A DNA stretch of 64,000 nucleotides from CAYNEO01 sp964396245 (GCA_964396245.1 CAYNEO010000015.1:4147-68146); one strand, 5' to 3'. Positions 52,893-61,778 are shown, counted from the stretch's first letter. The notes: generated from the sequence alone by a model not told the origin. Made by a program: numbers and translations.

Positions 52893-52910
52893 CGCGAGTA
52901 ACTTCGGTTC

Positions 52911-54386
52911 TCAGGGGCTAATCAGTGAGTCAAACAACTCAGCGTATTTTATGGCCGACGATGCCCAGGAAAAATCCTGCTTCATGCCGGCCTTCATCAG
53001 TTTCATCCACGGCCGCTTTCGCGGGAAGAAATCTACGGCCCGCTTGACAGCTTCGAGCATGGCATCGGCGCTATATTCATTAAATACGAATCCCGTGCCG
53101 TTGCCCGTTGCCGGATCAAAGTCCACAACCGTGTCGGCCAGTCCGCCAACCCGGCGAACTATCGGCACGGTGCCGTATTTCAGCGAATACAGCTGATTTA
53201 ACCCGCAGGGTTCGTACCGGGACGGCATGAGAAACATGTCGGCGCCGGCTTCGATCCAGTGCGCGAGAGTGTCGTCAAACGTCAGATAGATTTTGAGCTT
53301 GTCAGGATACTTCTTTTCCAGATCGGTGAAGAGGTCATGGTATTTCTCGTCGCCCGTCCCCAGCAGAATCATCTGAATGTCCATTGCGAACAGCCCGTCG
53401 GCCGCCTCCTCTATCAGGTCGAACCCCTTCTGATCGGCCAGACGTGAAATGATCCCGATCAGCGGCGTGGTGTCTCTCACCGGGAGGCCCGCCTTGTTGA
53501 TAAGCTCGATCTTCGTTTTCTTTTTGCCCGACAAATTGGCCAGGTTATACCGATAGGGTATTTTCTTATCCCGGGTGGGCGACCAGATAGTGTAATCGAC
53601 ACCGTTCACGATACCTGTCAGGTCGGCACTGCGGCTTCTCAGCACATCCTGGAGACCGGCGCCAAATTCATCGGTTGACTGAATCTCCTTGGCGTAGCTG
53701 TGCGACACGGTCGATATTTTGTCGGCCATGACAACGCCGCCCTTCAGGAAATTGACTTTGCCGAAAAATTCGAGCGGCCCGGTCACGGCGTAAAACAGTT
53801 CGTCGCTGACCCCTATCTTTTTGAACGTCTCCGCCGGAAAGACTCCCTGGTAACCGAGATTGTGAATGGTCAGCACCGTCTTGACGCCGGCAAAGAACGG
53901 ATCATTGCGGTAGAGTGATTCCAGGTATACCGGTATGAGGGCCGCCTGCCAGTCGTGACAGTGAATAATGTCCGGTTTCCAGTCGCGCTTCTTGATTGCC
54001 TCGATCACGGAACGGGCAAAGAAAATGAAGCGCTCATCGTTGTCGGCGTAATCATTGCCCGTTGACACGTCGCGGTATAACTCATCGCGAGCAAACAGCC
54101 GGTCATTGCGGACGAAGCAGTACGTTACCCTGGTTCTTCGGTTTTTTGACAGTCCCGCCGTCATGTTGTACTGGTTGTCCCCGACCGGAATCGGCACCGT
54201 CCAGTCGAGCTGGATGATCTTCATTCCGGCGCCGGCCACCTGCTTGTACTTGGGCATGCACACGACAACCTCGTGCCCCTGACGTGCTAATGCCGCCGGC
54301 AGCGCGCCGAGAACGTCACCAAGTCCACCGGTTCTCGCAAACGGAGCAACTTCCGATGAGACTTCCAGTATTCGCAATGGTCTCAT
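52911..54386 (-). CDS. glgA: Glycogen synthase (ADP-glucose type)
   Basis: A 491-residue GT5 enzyme that elongates alpha-1,4-glucan. The ADP-glucose site opens with EVAPFARTGGLGDVLGALP; the usual KTGGL is RTGGL, a common variant. IIHCHDWQAALIPVYL and TIHNLGYQGVFPAE follow. The C-terminal domain has IGIISRLADQKGFDLIEEA and the catalytic PSRYEPCGLNQLYSLKYGTVP. It is complete. The gene starts 5 bases after galT and ends 18 bases before the AftB-like gene. It implies glycogen or a related storage glucan. Confidence 0.96.
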   Translation of the reverse strand: MRPLRILEVSSEVAPFARTGGLGDVLGALPAALARQGHEVVVCMPKYKQVAGAGMKIIQLDWTVPIPVGDNQYNMTAGLSKNRRTRVTYCFVRNDRLFARDELYRDVSTGNDYADNDERFIFFARSVIEAIKKRDWKPDIIHCHDWQAALIPVYLESLYRNDPFFAGVKTVLTIHNLGYQGVFPAETFKKIGVSDELFYAVTGPLEFFGKVNFLKGGVVMADKISTVSHSYAKEIQSTDEFGAGLQDVLRSRSADLTGIVNGVDYTIWSPTRDKKIPYRYNLANLSGKKKTKIELINKAGLPVRDTTPLIGIISRLADQKGFDLIEEAADGLFAMDIQMILLGTGDEKYHDLFTDLEKKYPDKLKIYLTFDDTLAHWIEAGADMFLMPSRYEPCGLNQLYSLKYGTVPIVRRVGGLADTVVDFDPATGNGTGFVFNEYSADAMLEAVKRAVDFFPRKRPWMKLMKAGMKQDFSWASSAIKYAELFDSLISP

Positions 54387-54391
54387 ATTGT

Positions 54392-55417
54392 CTAATGTTT
54401 AGCCGCAGGGACCTTTTTGTCAACATCTATCCGGCGCAAAAACGCCGCCGCTTCTTCCGGGGAGGTCGGGTTGATATAGAAGCCGGAGCCCCACTCGAAC
54501 CCGGCCACTTTCGTCAGCTTGGGAATAATCTCGATGTGCCAGTGGAAGATGTCATGATACTCTTTCGAAATCGGCCGCGTGTGAATCATGTAATTGAACG
54601 GCGGATTGTCCAGCGCTATCTTCAATCGTGTCAATGTATCCTTTATACACCGGGCGAGGGTCGTGTATTCCGCATCGCTCATCTCGAGATAGCTCGACTG
54701 GTGGGTTTTAGGGATAATCCAGGTCTCGAATGGAAAACGCGATGCAAACGGTTCGAATGAAATGACGGCGTCGAAATCCTGCACAATACGCTCTTGCTCG
54801 GTAATTTCCTGGCGGATGATATCGCAGAAGATACACCGTTCCCTGAATTCGAAATACTTGGCCGACCCGCGAAGTTTCTCCATGACCCGCTTGGGAATGA
54901 TTGGAGTTGCAATCAACTGGCTGTGGGCGTGCTCGAGCGAAGCTCCTGCCGCCTCACCGTGATTTTTGAAGATCAGGATATACTGAAAACGTGTGTCGCG
55001 CCGCAAATCGACAAAGCGCTCTCGATACGCCCACAAGACATCGCGAATCTGGGGAACCGACATATCGGCCATGTCGAGTTTATGTTCCGAGGTTTCGATA
55101 ATCACTTCGTGGGCGCCAACGCCGTTCATCCGGTCATAAATGCCCTTCGGCTCCCGGTTGAGAGTACCCTCGATCTTCAGCGCCGGATATTTGTTCGGGA
55201 TCACACGCAGACGCCACCCGGGACGATTCGGCTCGGTACCGGGCTCGCGGAACGCCAGCACCTCCGGCGGCGTGTGATGCTCATTTCCGGGGCAGAAAGG
55301 ACAGAGGGTGACATCGTCGTGACGCCGCACGGTGCTGAAAGAGGAAGGACGGCGACCGCGCTCGCTGGATATGATCACCCATCGGCCGATTATCGGATCT
55401 TTACGAAGTTCAGGCAT
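54392..55417 (-). CDS. galT: Galactose-1-phosphate uridylyltransferase-like protein
   Basis: A 341-residue HIT-superfamily nucleotidylyltransferase. The zinc site CPFCPGNEHHTPPEV, the binding segments GWRLRVIPNKYPAL and GAHEVIIETSEH, and the active-site HAHSQ (GASLEHAHSQLIATP) are present. The second half carries WIIPKTHQSSYLEM and the histidine pair in the FHWHIEIIPKL stretch. GalT proteins usually have His-Pro-His at the nucleophile; His-Ala-His occurs in short homologues that may act on other sugar phosphates. It probably feeds glucose-1-phosphate to the glgA pathway. Confidence 0.9.
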   Translation of the reverse strand: MPELRKDPIIGRWVIISSERGRRPSSFSTVRRHDDVTLCPFCPGNEHHTPPEVLAFREPGTEPNRPGWRLRVIPNKYPALKIEGTLNREPKGIYDRMNGVGAHEVIIETSEHKLDMADMSVPQIRDVLWAYRERFVDLRRDTRFQYILIFKNHGEAAGASLEHAHSQLIATPIIPKRVMEKLRGSAKYFEFRERCIFCDIIRQEITEQERIVQDFDAVISFEPFASRFPFETWIIPKTHQSSYLEMSDAEYTTLARCIKDTLTRLKIALDNPPFNYMIHTRPISKEYHDIFHWHIEIIPKLTKVAGFEWGSGFYINPTSPEEAAAFLRRIDVDKKVPAAKH

Positions 55418-55440
55418 AGTTATCCATTTCCAAAGCTACA

Positions 55441-55469
55441 AAAATACACCTCCACCCGACCGCTGTCAA
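55441..55469 (-). promoter_or_regulatory. Promoter candidate for galT-glgA
   Basis: On the minus strand a perfect TTGACA (55464-55469), a 17-base spacer and TATTTT (55441-55446). The start of transcription would be near 55434, about 17 bases before galT. Confidence 0.6.
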
Positions 55470-55505
55470 CAGTGAGTACCGGTCCCGGCTGCCGGATCGA
55501 TCCGA

Positions 55506-56777
55506 TCAAAACTCCACTATCCCTTCCGAGGGCTGTGCATTTTCATATACGGATCTCAGTACAGCTTCCTCACATTCGGACAAGGTACAGTTTCTACGCT
55601 CGGCCGCCCGCCGTGCTGTCACCATTGCTTTCTCGAATTCATATCCGACATAATTGCCCGTATTGCCCCACTGGAACGGTGGAACCTCCTTGTCCGATAT
55701 CAAGCTTCCGCCGAACAGGTTACAGCAAACCCCGATATTTATTCCCGTTGTCAGGAGTGTCCCGATACCGAATTTAGTGTGATCACCGATAAACGATCCG
55801 ACTTTCATCATACCGGTATCGATCGACTCACCGTTGAGACTCACGCGGATGTTCGAGTAGTTGTTTTTCAAGTCGGAGTTGGTCGTCATGGCGCCGAAAT
55901 TGACCCACTGGCCGACATAGCTGTGGCCGATGAATCCGGCATGGTACTTGTTTACATAGGCGTGGAAAACCGACTCTTCGATCTCACCTCCCACCCGGCA
56001 GGTATGGCCAATTGAGGAAGCGGTGACCTTACCCGCAAGAACAACCGAATTGGGTCCGATGTAGCATGGACCATAAATTGCGGCGTGCGGTTCGATTCTT
56101 GTATTCTGGCCGACATACACCGGCCCCCTGGTGGCGTCGATTACCGCCCCCGGCATTACCTCAACGTCATTTTCCAGCAATACGAGTTCTTGATTCAGGA
56201 CATATGCACCGCTGTGGACCGAAACCCGTGAAGGCCTCCTGTAGTTCTCCCGGACTGTCTCAAAGTCCCGCACGATCTCCGCTTCGATGTCGGCCATGAT
56301 TTCCCACGGATAGTGGTACAGCGTCGCGGATGTCTCAAAATCCGGTATGTCCTTACGCTCCGCCTGGAATTGATCCAGATACTCCTTTGGCGTTGCCAGC
56401 TTCGGAATCGACTCGACTGATTCACGCTTGAAGATCACGCCGACCGTCTCGTCACCGTTATGAAATACCGTCGTCAACCGCGACTCTGCGACCAGTTGAG
56501 CCAGATTGCCAAACTTGCGGATACGCCCGTTGAGAAAGAGCACATCTTCGTAGTTGCGCTGGATCATGCCGAGGGGAAAATCATGATGCTGTTCGGCGAT
56601 CAGCGGTCCGATCTGATCCCGCGCCGCGAAGCTTATGTCCGATTCGGGGAAATACCACGTCGCTCGCCGGAATAGAGGGTAAATACCCGCCCGAAGCAGG
56701 TAAACCGGTCTCAGGTAAGTCAGCGGGAAGAACTGGGTGAACTTACTGTCCTCGTATATACAAATCCCTATGGGCAT
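55506..56777 (-). CDS. Alternative GlmU-type sugar nucleotidyltransferase/acetyltransferase
   Basis: A 423-residue protein. Its start, IGICIYEDSKFTQFFPLTYLRPVYLL, is the pattern of the alternative GlmU family found in Bacteroidetes-type bacteria. An N-terminal nucleotidyltransferase-like domain to about residue 210 lacks the standard GlmU G-rich start. The C-terminal domain is a left-handed beta-helix of hexapeptide repeats (VMPGAVIDATRGPVYVGQNT, SVVLAGKVTASSIGHTCRVG). These enzymes are thought to make UDP-N-acetylglucosamine for cell wall and glycolipids; an alternative role in another sugar nucleotide is possible. It is preceded by AGAGGA. Confidence 0.87.
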   Translation of the reverse strand: MPIGICIYEDSKFTQFFPLTYLRPVYLLRAGIYPLFRRATWYFPESDISFAARDQIGPLIAEQHHDFPLGMIQRNYEDVLFLNGRIRKFGNLAQLVAESRLTTVFHNGDETVGVIFKRESVESIPKLATPKEYLDQFQAERKDIPDFETSATLYHYPWEIMADIEAEIVRDFETVRENYRRPSRVSVHSGAYVLNQELVLLENDVEVMPGAVIDATRGPVYVGQNTRIEPHAAIYGPCYIGPNSVVLAGKVTASSIGHTCRVGGEIEESVFHAYVNKYHAGFIGHSYVGQWVNFGAMTTNSDLKNNYSNIRVSLNGESIDTGMMKVGSFIGDHTKFGIGTLLTTGINIGVCCNLFGGSLISDKEVPPFQWGNTGNYVGYEFEKAMVTARRAAERRNCTLSECEEAVLRSVYENAQPSEGIVEF

Positions 56778-56965
56778 CGCAATTCCTCTGCCAGTGTCTG
56801 TTTAGGTGTATTTTCTGCTATATCGGCGTATTTGACTCTTCACCTGACTCCGTATCGGCTCCCCGTGTCCGGTAAAGATCGCAGACTTGTTCTTGCGGAT
56901 CAAGTTTTTTCAGGATGCAGACCAAACCGCCCGACCAGATTTCCTCCTCTCCCCCAAATCGAACC

Positions 56966-57526
56966 CTACGCCGTAATTCGCCACTTCTTTGCCAGTTCCA
57001 AGGCCGTGTCTTTATGGCCAAGATATTCAGCCATAGCCAGCCCAAACCGCAAAGCCGCCCCCGGCCCCATGGCAGTGATAAGGTTGCCGTCGACCGTAAC
57101 GGCTTCATCGGTGAGTTTCGCTCCGCCGGCCGCAAGTTTCTCATTGAACACGGGATCTCCGGTTGCGCGGCGGCCGGCCACAACGCCCGCGGCTTCCGCC
57201 AGAACATGGCTCGGCGACGCACAGATAGCCGCAACCATTCGGCCTTCATCGAAGTGCCTTTTCGTGAGTTCAATGACCCTCGGACTGGCCGCAAGAGCTT
57301 GCGCGTTTTTGGTTCCCCCGGGAAAGACGATTCCATCGTAGAGGTCGTCGGCCCCGTCGATCGATATATTTGTTCCGATTGTATTGCCGTAAGCACCCTT
57401 CACCGGCCCCTTTTTCAGTCCCGCAACAGTGACATCGACTCCGGCCCGGTTCAGGACGTCTATGGCCGCGACCGCCTCTACATCCTCGCATCCATCCGCT
57501 ATCACGACAAGAACTCTCTTAGCCAT
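56966..57526 (-). CDS. DJ-1/PfpI family protein
   Basis: A 186-residue DJ-1/PfpI superfamily protein. The elements are ADGCEDVEAVAAIDVLNRAG with the conserved Glu-14, GIVFPGGTKNAQAL, and the nucleophile-elbow Cys-102 in MVAAICASPSHVLAEAG-like context. Family members include deglycases, chaperone-like proteases and redox sensors; the specific role is unknown. The ATG at 57526 has AAGGAG six bases upstream and is preferred to the adjoining TTG. Confidence 0.92.
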   Translation of the reverse strand: MAKRVLVVIADGCEDVEAVAAIDVLNRAGVDVTVAGLKKGPVKGAYGNTIGTNISIDGADDLYDGIVFPGGTKNAQALAASPRVIELTKRHFDEGRMVAAICASPSHVLAEAAGVVAGRRATGDPVFNEKLAAGGAKLTDEAVTVDGNLITAMGPGAALRFGLAMAEYLGHKDTALELAKKWRITA

Positions 57527-57579
57527 CAAAATCTCCTTCCTGAGCGGACATTCCTTTCACTCCGATAACCGGCAGAGGT

Positions 57580-58089
57580 TCATTGCTTGATTGACTGGCG
57601 GTACCGTTCCTGTGATTCCTTGATCACCTTGATCGCGGCCTCTCGGTCACGCCATCCTTCGACACCGGTTTTCTTCTTTTCCAACTCCTTATAGATCTGG
57701 AAGAAATTCTCGATCTCTTTGAGCAGGTGGCTCGGCACCTGATCGAGTGTTTCGATTTCGTTCCACATCGGATCACCAATCGGAATGCAGAGGATTTTTT
57801 CATCGGAGCCTTTTTCATCCCACATTTTGAACAGACCGACCGGCTTAGCTTCTATCAAGCAGCCCGGGAATGTCGGTTCCCAGACGAGCACCAGCGCATC
57901 GAGCGGGTCGCCGTCAGGGGCAATCGTATTCATGATAAAACCGTAATCACTCGGGTAGTGCACGGCCGAGAAGAGCATGCGGTCAAAGCGTATCAACTGG
58001 CGTCTGGGATCGAACTCGTACTTATTGCGACTCCCCTTGTGTATCTCGACGAGGACTTCAACCGTCATCGACTCATTGTCAGAGGCCAC
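57580..58089 (-). CDS. ppa: Inorganic pyrophosphatase (family I)
   Basis: A 169-residue soluble pyrophosphatase. The active-site motifs are EIHKGSRNKYEFD, YPSDYGFIMNT, and DGDPLDALVL with the metal-binding aspartates. WNEIETLDQVPSHLLKEIENFF and EGWRDREAAIKVI complete the fold. It removes pyrophosphate from biosynthesis, including the sugar-nucleotide steps encoded nearby. The GTG at 58089 has AAAGGAG about 6 bases upstream. An ATG at codon 8 is a weaker alternative. Confidence 0.96.
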   Translation of the reverse strand: MASDNESMTVEVLVEIHKGSRNKYEFDPRRQLIRFDRMLFSAVHYPSDYGFIMNTIAPDGDPLDALVLVWEPTFPGCLIEAKPVGLFKMWDEKGSDEKILCIPIGDPMWNEIETLDQVPSHLLKEIENFFQIYKELEKKKTGVEGWRDREAAIKVIKESQERYRQSIKQ

Positions 58090-58335
58090 CGGCGACTCCT
58101 TTGTTTCGGGAATAATGTCTGGTGAGCCCCTATAACACCGGGGTCAGGCTCGCGGTTTCCGAGTTCGCATCCACCTGGTGCGATGAGCCGATTGGCGCCT
58201 GCCCGATCTCGTGATGACGACAGCCTGCGGTCAGACGGAACCAGTGCCGTATTATGAGGTAGGAGCCGACCGGTTTACCCCATTCAGACTTCGCTTAGCA
58301 ACGGTTCGGCCCGAACGTATGTGCAAGGCGTCAAG

Positions 58336-60486
58336 TTAGGGGGACACTTCCACCGGCGACCCTTCTTCCGTAGACTCGTCCTGCTGCTGTCCGGGTTGGC
58401 CGCAGATCGAATTCATGGCCGACACCATACGTTCATCCATGTCGAGCCGCTCCGGAGGTAAGACTTTGAAAGCCCGTTGGCGTACCTCCCAACATGCCGC
58501 CCTGTCTCCCTCGCGCGCCTCCACATCCGCCAGGATGATAAATGCTTTGAACAGGCTCACTCCGAAGTTCCGGCTCGCCATATCCAGCGGGAGCGTCGGA
58601 TCAGCATACCCATCGTAGATGTACTGATCAAATAGGTTGCCGCGCAGAACGGCTTTGTCGATGTCCGCCGAGCTGGCCGGCACCAGGCGCATGGTAAGAC
58701 CTTCGTACTGAAGGTGCGGAGACAACCAGGAGTAGTTGCTGGAAAAATATATCGGCCGACGCCAGTTATTTGCGCGGATCAAATCCAGCAATACCTGGTC
58801 CTGAATGAGAAGGTACTGATTGCCTGCGGTCGGCGGCACTCGAATCAGGAGTGATTCCGGTAACGGCTCCGGAGCGAGCGTATCCGTGTCCGCAAGGGCC
58901 ACAGGAGGCAACGCCACAGCAACGGTGGTGTCGGACCACGGCCTTATAGAAAGCGACGCCATCTCCTGCGGCGTCAGCATTGTCGGGTAGTTGCTGTCAC
59001 GCTCCATCACCTGCTGCCTGAACCAGGTTGTATTCGACAGCGGAAGATTGATGATCGTTACATCGGGGCGGGCGCCCACCGCGCCTTGCATATAGAAAAG
59101 CGGATAGGTGTCGTTGTCGCCGAAAGTAAACAGGATGGTATTGTCGGGCAGTGTCCTGAAAATGTTCGCCGCCGTATCTCGGGCAAACGTGTTGCGAGAA
59201 CCGTCGACCGCCCGATAGTTCGTGAGGAACTGTGACCCGGCCGAACCAAGCAGAACAACCGCCACACCGGCGGCAACTGCCCAGCCGTACTTATCGACCT
59301 TCTGCCGTATCAGTTGAGCGAGGAAACCGGCCCCGAATGCTATGTAGACGCCAAAGATGATGAATGACGGCAGGTAGTGCCGGTCGAGCGACCTGAAGAA
59401 ACCTTCAGTCACGTTGAAATAGAAAACCGCGCCGAGACTGGCGGCGAGGAAAAGGAGCGTGAAGGCCAGGCCAAGGCGCCAGCGTTTTACCCATAGACCG
59501 ACGAATCCGATAAGCCCCAGCAGACCCGGGAGCAAACCGGCGATCCAGAGTCGGCCGTGAATATTCAGGAAATTGGCTGAGAAGATATCGACGTATTCCT
59601 TCACCTGGTAGCCCCAGAAAGGCGCTTTTCTTGGGAAGAGGTTGACCAGGAAACTGCCGCCGTACTGCTTGACCGAAATGTAATCCCAGAAAGCGCCCAG
59701 GCTCGACGGATTTCCGATGTTCAGGTACGGGTCGCGCATGGCAATCGGCATCAGGAAGAAGCTGACTGCCAGCCCCAGCACAAGCCCAATCGCCCCGCCG
59801 GCCCAGTAGTCTCCGGAGATGATGATTTTCGGGCGACGAACCAGCATGGCCGGCAGAACCGCCGGAAGCAGAAGGAGGTTTGTCCGGTGGACACTGAAAT
59901 CAAGGCCAAATAGGAACATCAGGATCAATACCCACCGGACGGCATCATACTGATCAACCCGCGTCCACCATTTCAGGAATGCCAGCAGAATCAGGCAGGT
60001 GAAAAGCGGCGTCAGGATATACGGCGTAAACTTGACCGCATACAGCCAGAGAGTATTGCCGAAGGCCAGACTTAATCCGGCAAGGGCGGCCATTATTCCA
60101 ACGATCGCCACGGCGCGGTTCTGTGCTTTCGCCGGGAGCGGGCGCGCGGAGAGACGATATAGCCTCACCCCGATAAGGGCCACGGCGCCCACGGTCACGG
60201 CCGCCAGAAGGCCGGCCAGAAGGTTGAGCTCAAATATGGCCGGCAATCCCGTTGGAATCCGGGTGACAAGCCAGCCCAGAATTGTCAGCAGCAAGGAGCC
60301 GGGCGGGTGTACGACCCCGAGGGTGATCGCCCCGAGAGCGTATTCGGCATTGTCCCACCAGGTAATTGTCCTGAAAGCTGTCAGGTAGTATACCGCACCC
60401 GAAGCCGCGAACAGGGCCAGAATGCTGATCCCGACAGTCAGAGATTTTCTATGAACTTGGACTGCGACAGACGTTTCCCCATCCAT
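58336..60486 (-). CDS. DUF2723/TMEM260-type GT-C membrane protein
   Basis: A 716-residue membrane protein. The first loop has AFRTITWWDNAEYALGAITLGVVHPPGSLL, in which the Trp-Asp-x-x-Glu and HPPG pieces mark DUF2723. About 11-13 helices follow (to residue about 400). A periplasmic domain of about 250 residues ends in alpha-helical repeats (AREGDRAACWEVRQRAFKVL). DUF2723 proteins relate to the vertebrate O-mannosyltransferase TMEM260. A protein or lipid O-glycosylation role is therefore inferred. It is the third distinct GT-C family protein in the window. Confidence 0.9.
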   Translation of the reverse strand: MDGETSVAVQVHRKSLTVGISILALFAASGAVYYLTAFRTITWWDNAEYALGAITLGVVHPPGSLLLTILGWLVTRIPTGLPAIFELNLLAGLLAAVTVGAVALIGVRLYRLSARPLPAKAQNRAVAIVGIMAALAGLSLAFGNTLWLYAVKFTPYILTPLFTCLILLAFLKWWTRVDQYDAVRWVLILMFLFGLDFSVHRTNLLLLPAVLPAMLVRRPKIIISGDYWAGGAIGLVLGLAVSFFLMPIAMRDPYLNIGNPSSLGAFWDYISVKQYGGSFLVNLFPRKAPFWGYQVKEYVDIFSANFLNIHGRLWIAGLLPGLLGLIGFVGLWVKRWRLGLAFTLLFLAASLGAVFYFNVTEGFFRSLDRHYLPSFIIFGVYIAFGAGFLAQLIRQKVDKYGWAVAAGVAVVLLGSAGSQFLTNYRAVDGSRNTFARDTAANIFRTLPDNTILFTFGDNDTYPLFYMQGAVGARPDVTIINLPLSNTTWFRQQVMERDSNYPTMLTPQEMASLSIRPWSDTTVAVALPPVALADTDTLAPEPLPESLLIRVPPTAGNQYLLIQDQVLLDLIRANNWRRPIYFSSNYSWLSPHLQYEGLTMRLVPASSADIDKAVLRGNLFDQYIYDGYADPTLPLDMASRNFGVSLFKAFIILADVEAREGDRAACWEVRQRAFKVLPPERLDMDERMVSAMNSICGQPGQQQDESTEEGSPVEVSP

Positions 60487-60846
60487 GGTGACCCACCATT
60501 GCTATGGTTGCTTGCCTTCGACGGAGCGTGATCGTTCCGTCAATCTATCTCCTTGTCTCAAAGCTAGGTAGCGACCTAACCGGTGACAAGTTTTTTGTTT
60601 TTGCCTTTTGGGACCGGGTAAGCTTGCTATCCCGACTCGATTTGCCCGAGTCAGGCGTTGTCGGGTTTGTCCACAAAAGGCCCTCGATGACTTTTTTTCA
60701 CCCCGGAGAACTTATCGGACTATTTATCGGTTACATCAAGAGTATTTTGGCGGCCACCGGGAAGAGGATACAGGCAAGAGAGAAACGCGGAGTACAAATA
60801 TCAACCCCCCGATCGGACGAGCCGATACAGGGGGTAACTCAAGCGT
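60487..60846. other. Intergenic region with several inverted repeats, no supported gene
   Basis: This is part of an 809-base gap. It contains the hairpins TAGGT / ACCTA (60563-60576) and GACTCG / CGAGTC (60634-60652). It also has a promoter-like pair on the minus strand, TTGATG and GATAAG near 60740. Open frames here lack ribosome sites. It may be the long leader of the DUF2723 gene. Confidence 0.45.
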
Positions 60847-60937
60847 AAAAAACGGTTTGCGGGAAGGTCACTCACGCCGGCTGTCGCGCCTGGCAAAAAG
60901 CCGGTGGCAGGACAGCGGATAGAGCCGGACCTGCCGC
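60847..60937 (-). ncRNA. Candidate minus-strand small RNA or structured leader
   Basis: It begins just after a good minus-strand promoter and runs about 90 bases to a T6 stretch (A-run at 60847-60852). The start pairs GGCAGG with CCTGCC around a loop, and CCGGCT pairs with AGCCGG further on. The hairpin before the T-run is weak, so it may instead continue as the leader of the DUF2723 gene. Confidence 0.4.
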
Positions 60938-60942
60938 ACCCA

Positions 60943-60971
60943 AATATGGACAAGAGATAACACGTTGTCAA
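60943..60971 (-). promoter_or_regulatory. Promoter candidate in the 60.5-61.3 kb gap
   Basis: On the minus strand a perfect TTGACA (60966-60971), exactly 17 bases, then CATATT (60943-60948), four of six. It starts near 60936. Confidence 0.55.
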
Positions 60972-61038
60972 GCAAAACAGGCGGAGGATCGATGTTGCGG
61001 GAACGAATAAACCATGCAGAAAAGGCACCAAAAGGGAC

Positions 61039-61067
61039 TTGATTCCCGACCGCGAATATGATATCTA
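61039..61067 (+). promoter_or_regulatory. Promoter candidate for the 61.1 kb small RNA
   Basis: TTGATT (61039-61044), a 17-base spacer and TATCTA (61062-61067). The match is partial (four and three of six), so this is weaker than the terminator evidence. Confidence 0.35.
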
Positions 61068-61073
61068 AGGGGT

Positions 61074-61200
61074 GGAAGGGTAAACATTCCCAGAGAAAAA
61101 TTCGATTCCTGCTTGAGAGCAAACGGCCTCCTCCCTCCCCGGGCTCTGTTCTCAAAGTATGGAATCGCGGGGGAAGCCTCGAGCTTCCTCCGTTTTTTTT
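61074..61200 (+). ncRNA. Candidate small RNA with strong terminator
   Basis: About 127 bases on the plus strand with no open frame and no plus-strand gene on either side within the gap. An internal domain closes with CGATTCC / GGAATCG (about 61094-61167) and has an inner CTTGAGA / TCTCAAAG helix. A separate terminator follows. The pyrimidine-rich loop (CCTCCTCCCTCCCC) is single-stranded. Confidence 0.5.
61168..61200 (+). terminator. Orphan rho-independent terminator
   Basis: A 10-base-pair stem (61168-61177 with 61183-61192, one G-T pair), a 5-base loop and then T8 (61193-61200). No coding gene precedes it on this strand. Confidence 0.85.
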
Positions 61201-61208
61201 GCCCCTCG

Positions 61209-61250
61209 AAAAAAGGAAACGGGCGGGATCAGTTGAGGATCCACGCCCGT
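61209..61250 (-). terminator. Terminator after the small acidic protein gene
   Basis: Arms at 61219-61230 and 61238-61250 form a 12-base-pair stem with one bulge, followed on the minus strand by a T-run (61209-61214). It lies about 45 bases after the stop. Confidence 0.8.
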
Positions 61251-61295
61251 ATCGATTACACGAATATGTTTTCCACGTAGCCGTAAAACGGCCGG

Positions 61296-61529
61296 TTATT
61301 TTTCTATCGTTATTTCGTCTCCCTCACTGTATTCGTACGTTCCATAACTGGTGTTGTTGAGAAACACCTCTACTTCGCCCTCGTCATCACCCTCCAGGTC
61401 GACATAGCCGTCGGAATCGGTCTTGCCGTCCGAATCGGACCGTTTGGAATCGAGGAACGATGCTCTCACGCGGACGCCACCAATGCCTTCATCCTCGTCA
61501 TCCACGACTCGAATCGAGAAGGTACTCAT
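61296..61529 (-). CDS. Small acidic beta-rich protein
   Basis: A 77-residue protein with about one third Asp, Glu, Ser and Gly. The pattern FSIRVVDDEDEGIGGVRVRA, then DSDGKTDSDGYVDLEGDDEG and a C-terminal strand set looks like a minimal carboxypeptidase-regulatory or transthyretin-like fold. Such domains bear a variable part on a beta-sandwich. No signal peptide is present. AAGGAAA precedes the ATG, and a good terminator follows, supporting a real single-gene unit. The function is unknown. Confidence 0.72.
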   Translation of the reverse strand: MSTFSIRVVDDEDEGIGGVRVRASFLDSKRSDSDGKTDSDGYVDLEGDDEGEVEVFLNNTSYGTYEYSEGDEITIEK

Positions 61530-61778
61530 TGCTAACGTTTCCTTAACTCATAGGATGTTATGAAATAATACAGACCCCGTGCCCGCAACGTACACCCCCG
61601 GGCCGATGGGGCTGCCGTAACGACGCGCTAATAAATAGCCGCGATAGTCCAAATGCAACATCATTTTCGCACCCGTCGGGGTGGTTTGCCGGGACCGAAA
61701 ATCGCTTGCCGCCGGCAGCCATACCCCTAAATTGCAGTACAACCGCTTATACAGAAATCAGACTCTCGAAGGTGCGTG

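Noticed and set aside
58126..58335. Possible riboswitch upstream of the pyrophosphatase gene
   Set aside because: I looked for cobalamin, TPP, glycine and c-di-AMP signatures and found none; only short imperfect pairings are visible.
60504..61031. Several open frames of 74-114 codons in the 809-base gap
   Set aside because: They overlap one another on both strands, lack ribosome sites and run through the promoter and hairpin signals.
61548..61742. A 64-codon minus-strand frame
   Set aside because: No ribosome site or family likeness; it fills the gap between two better supported genes.
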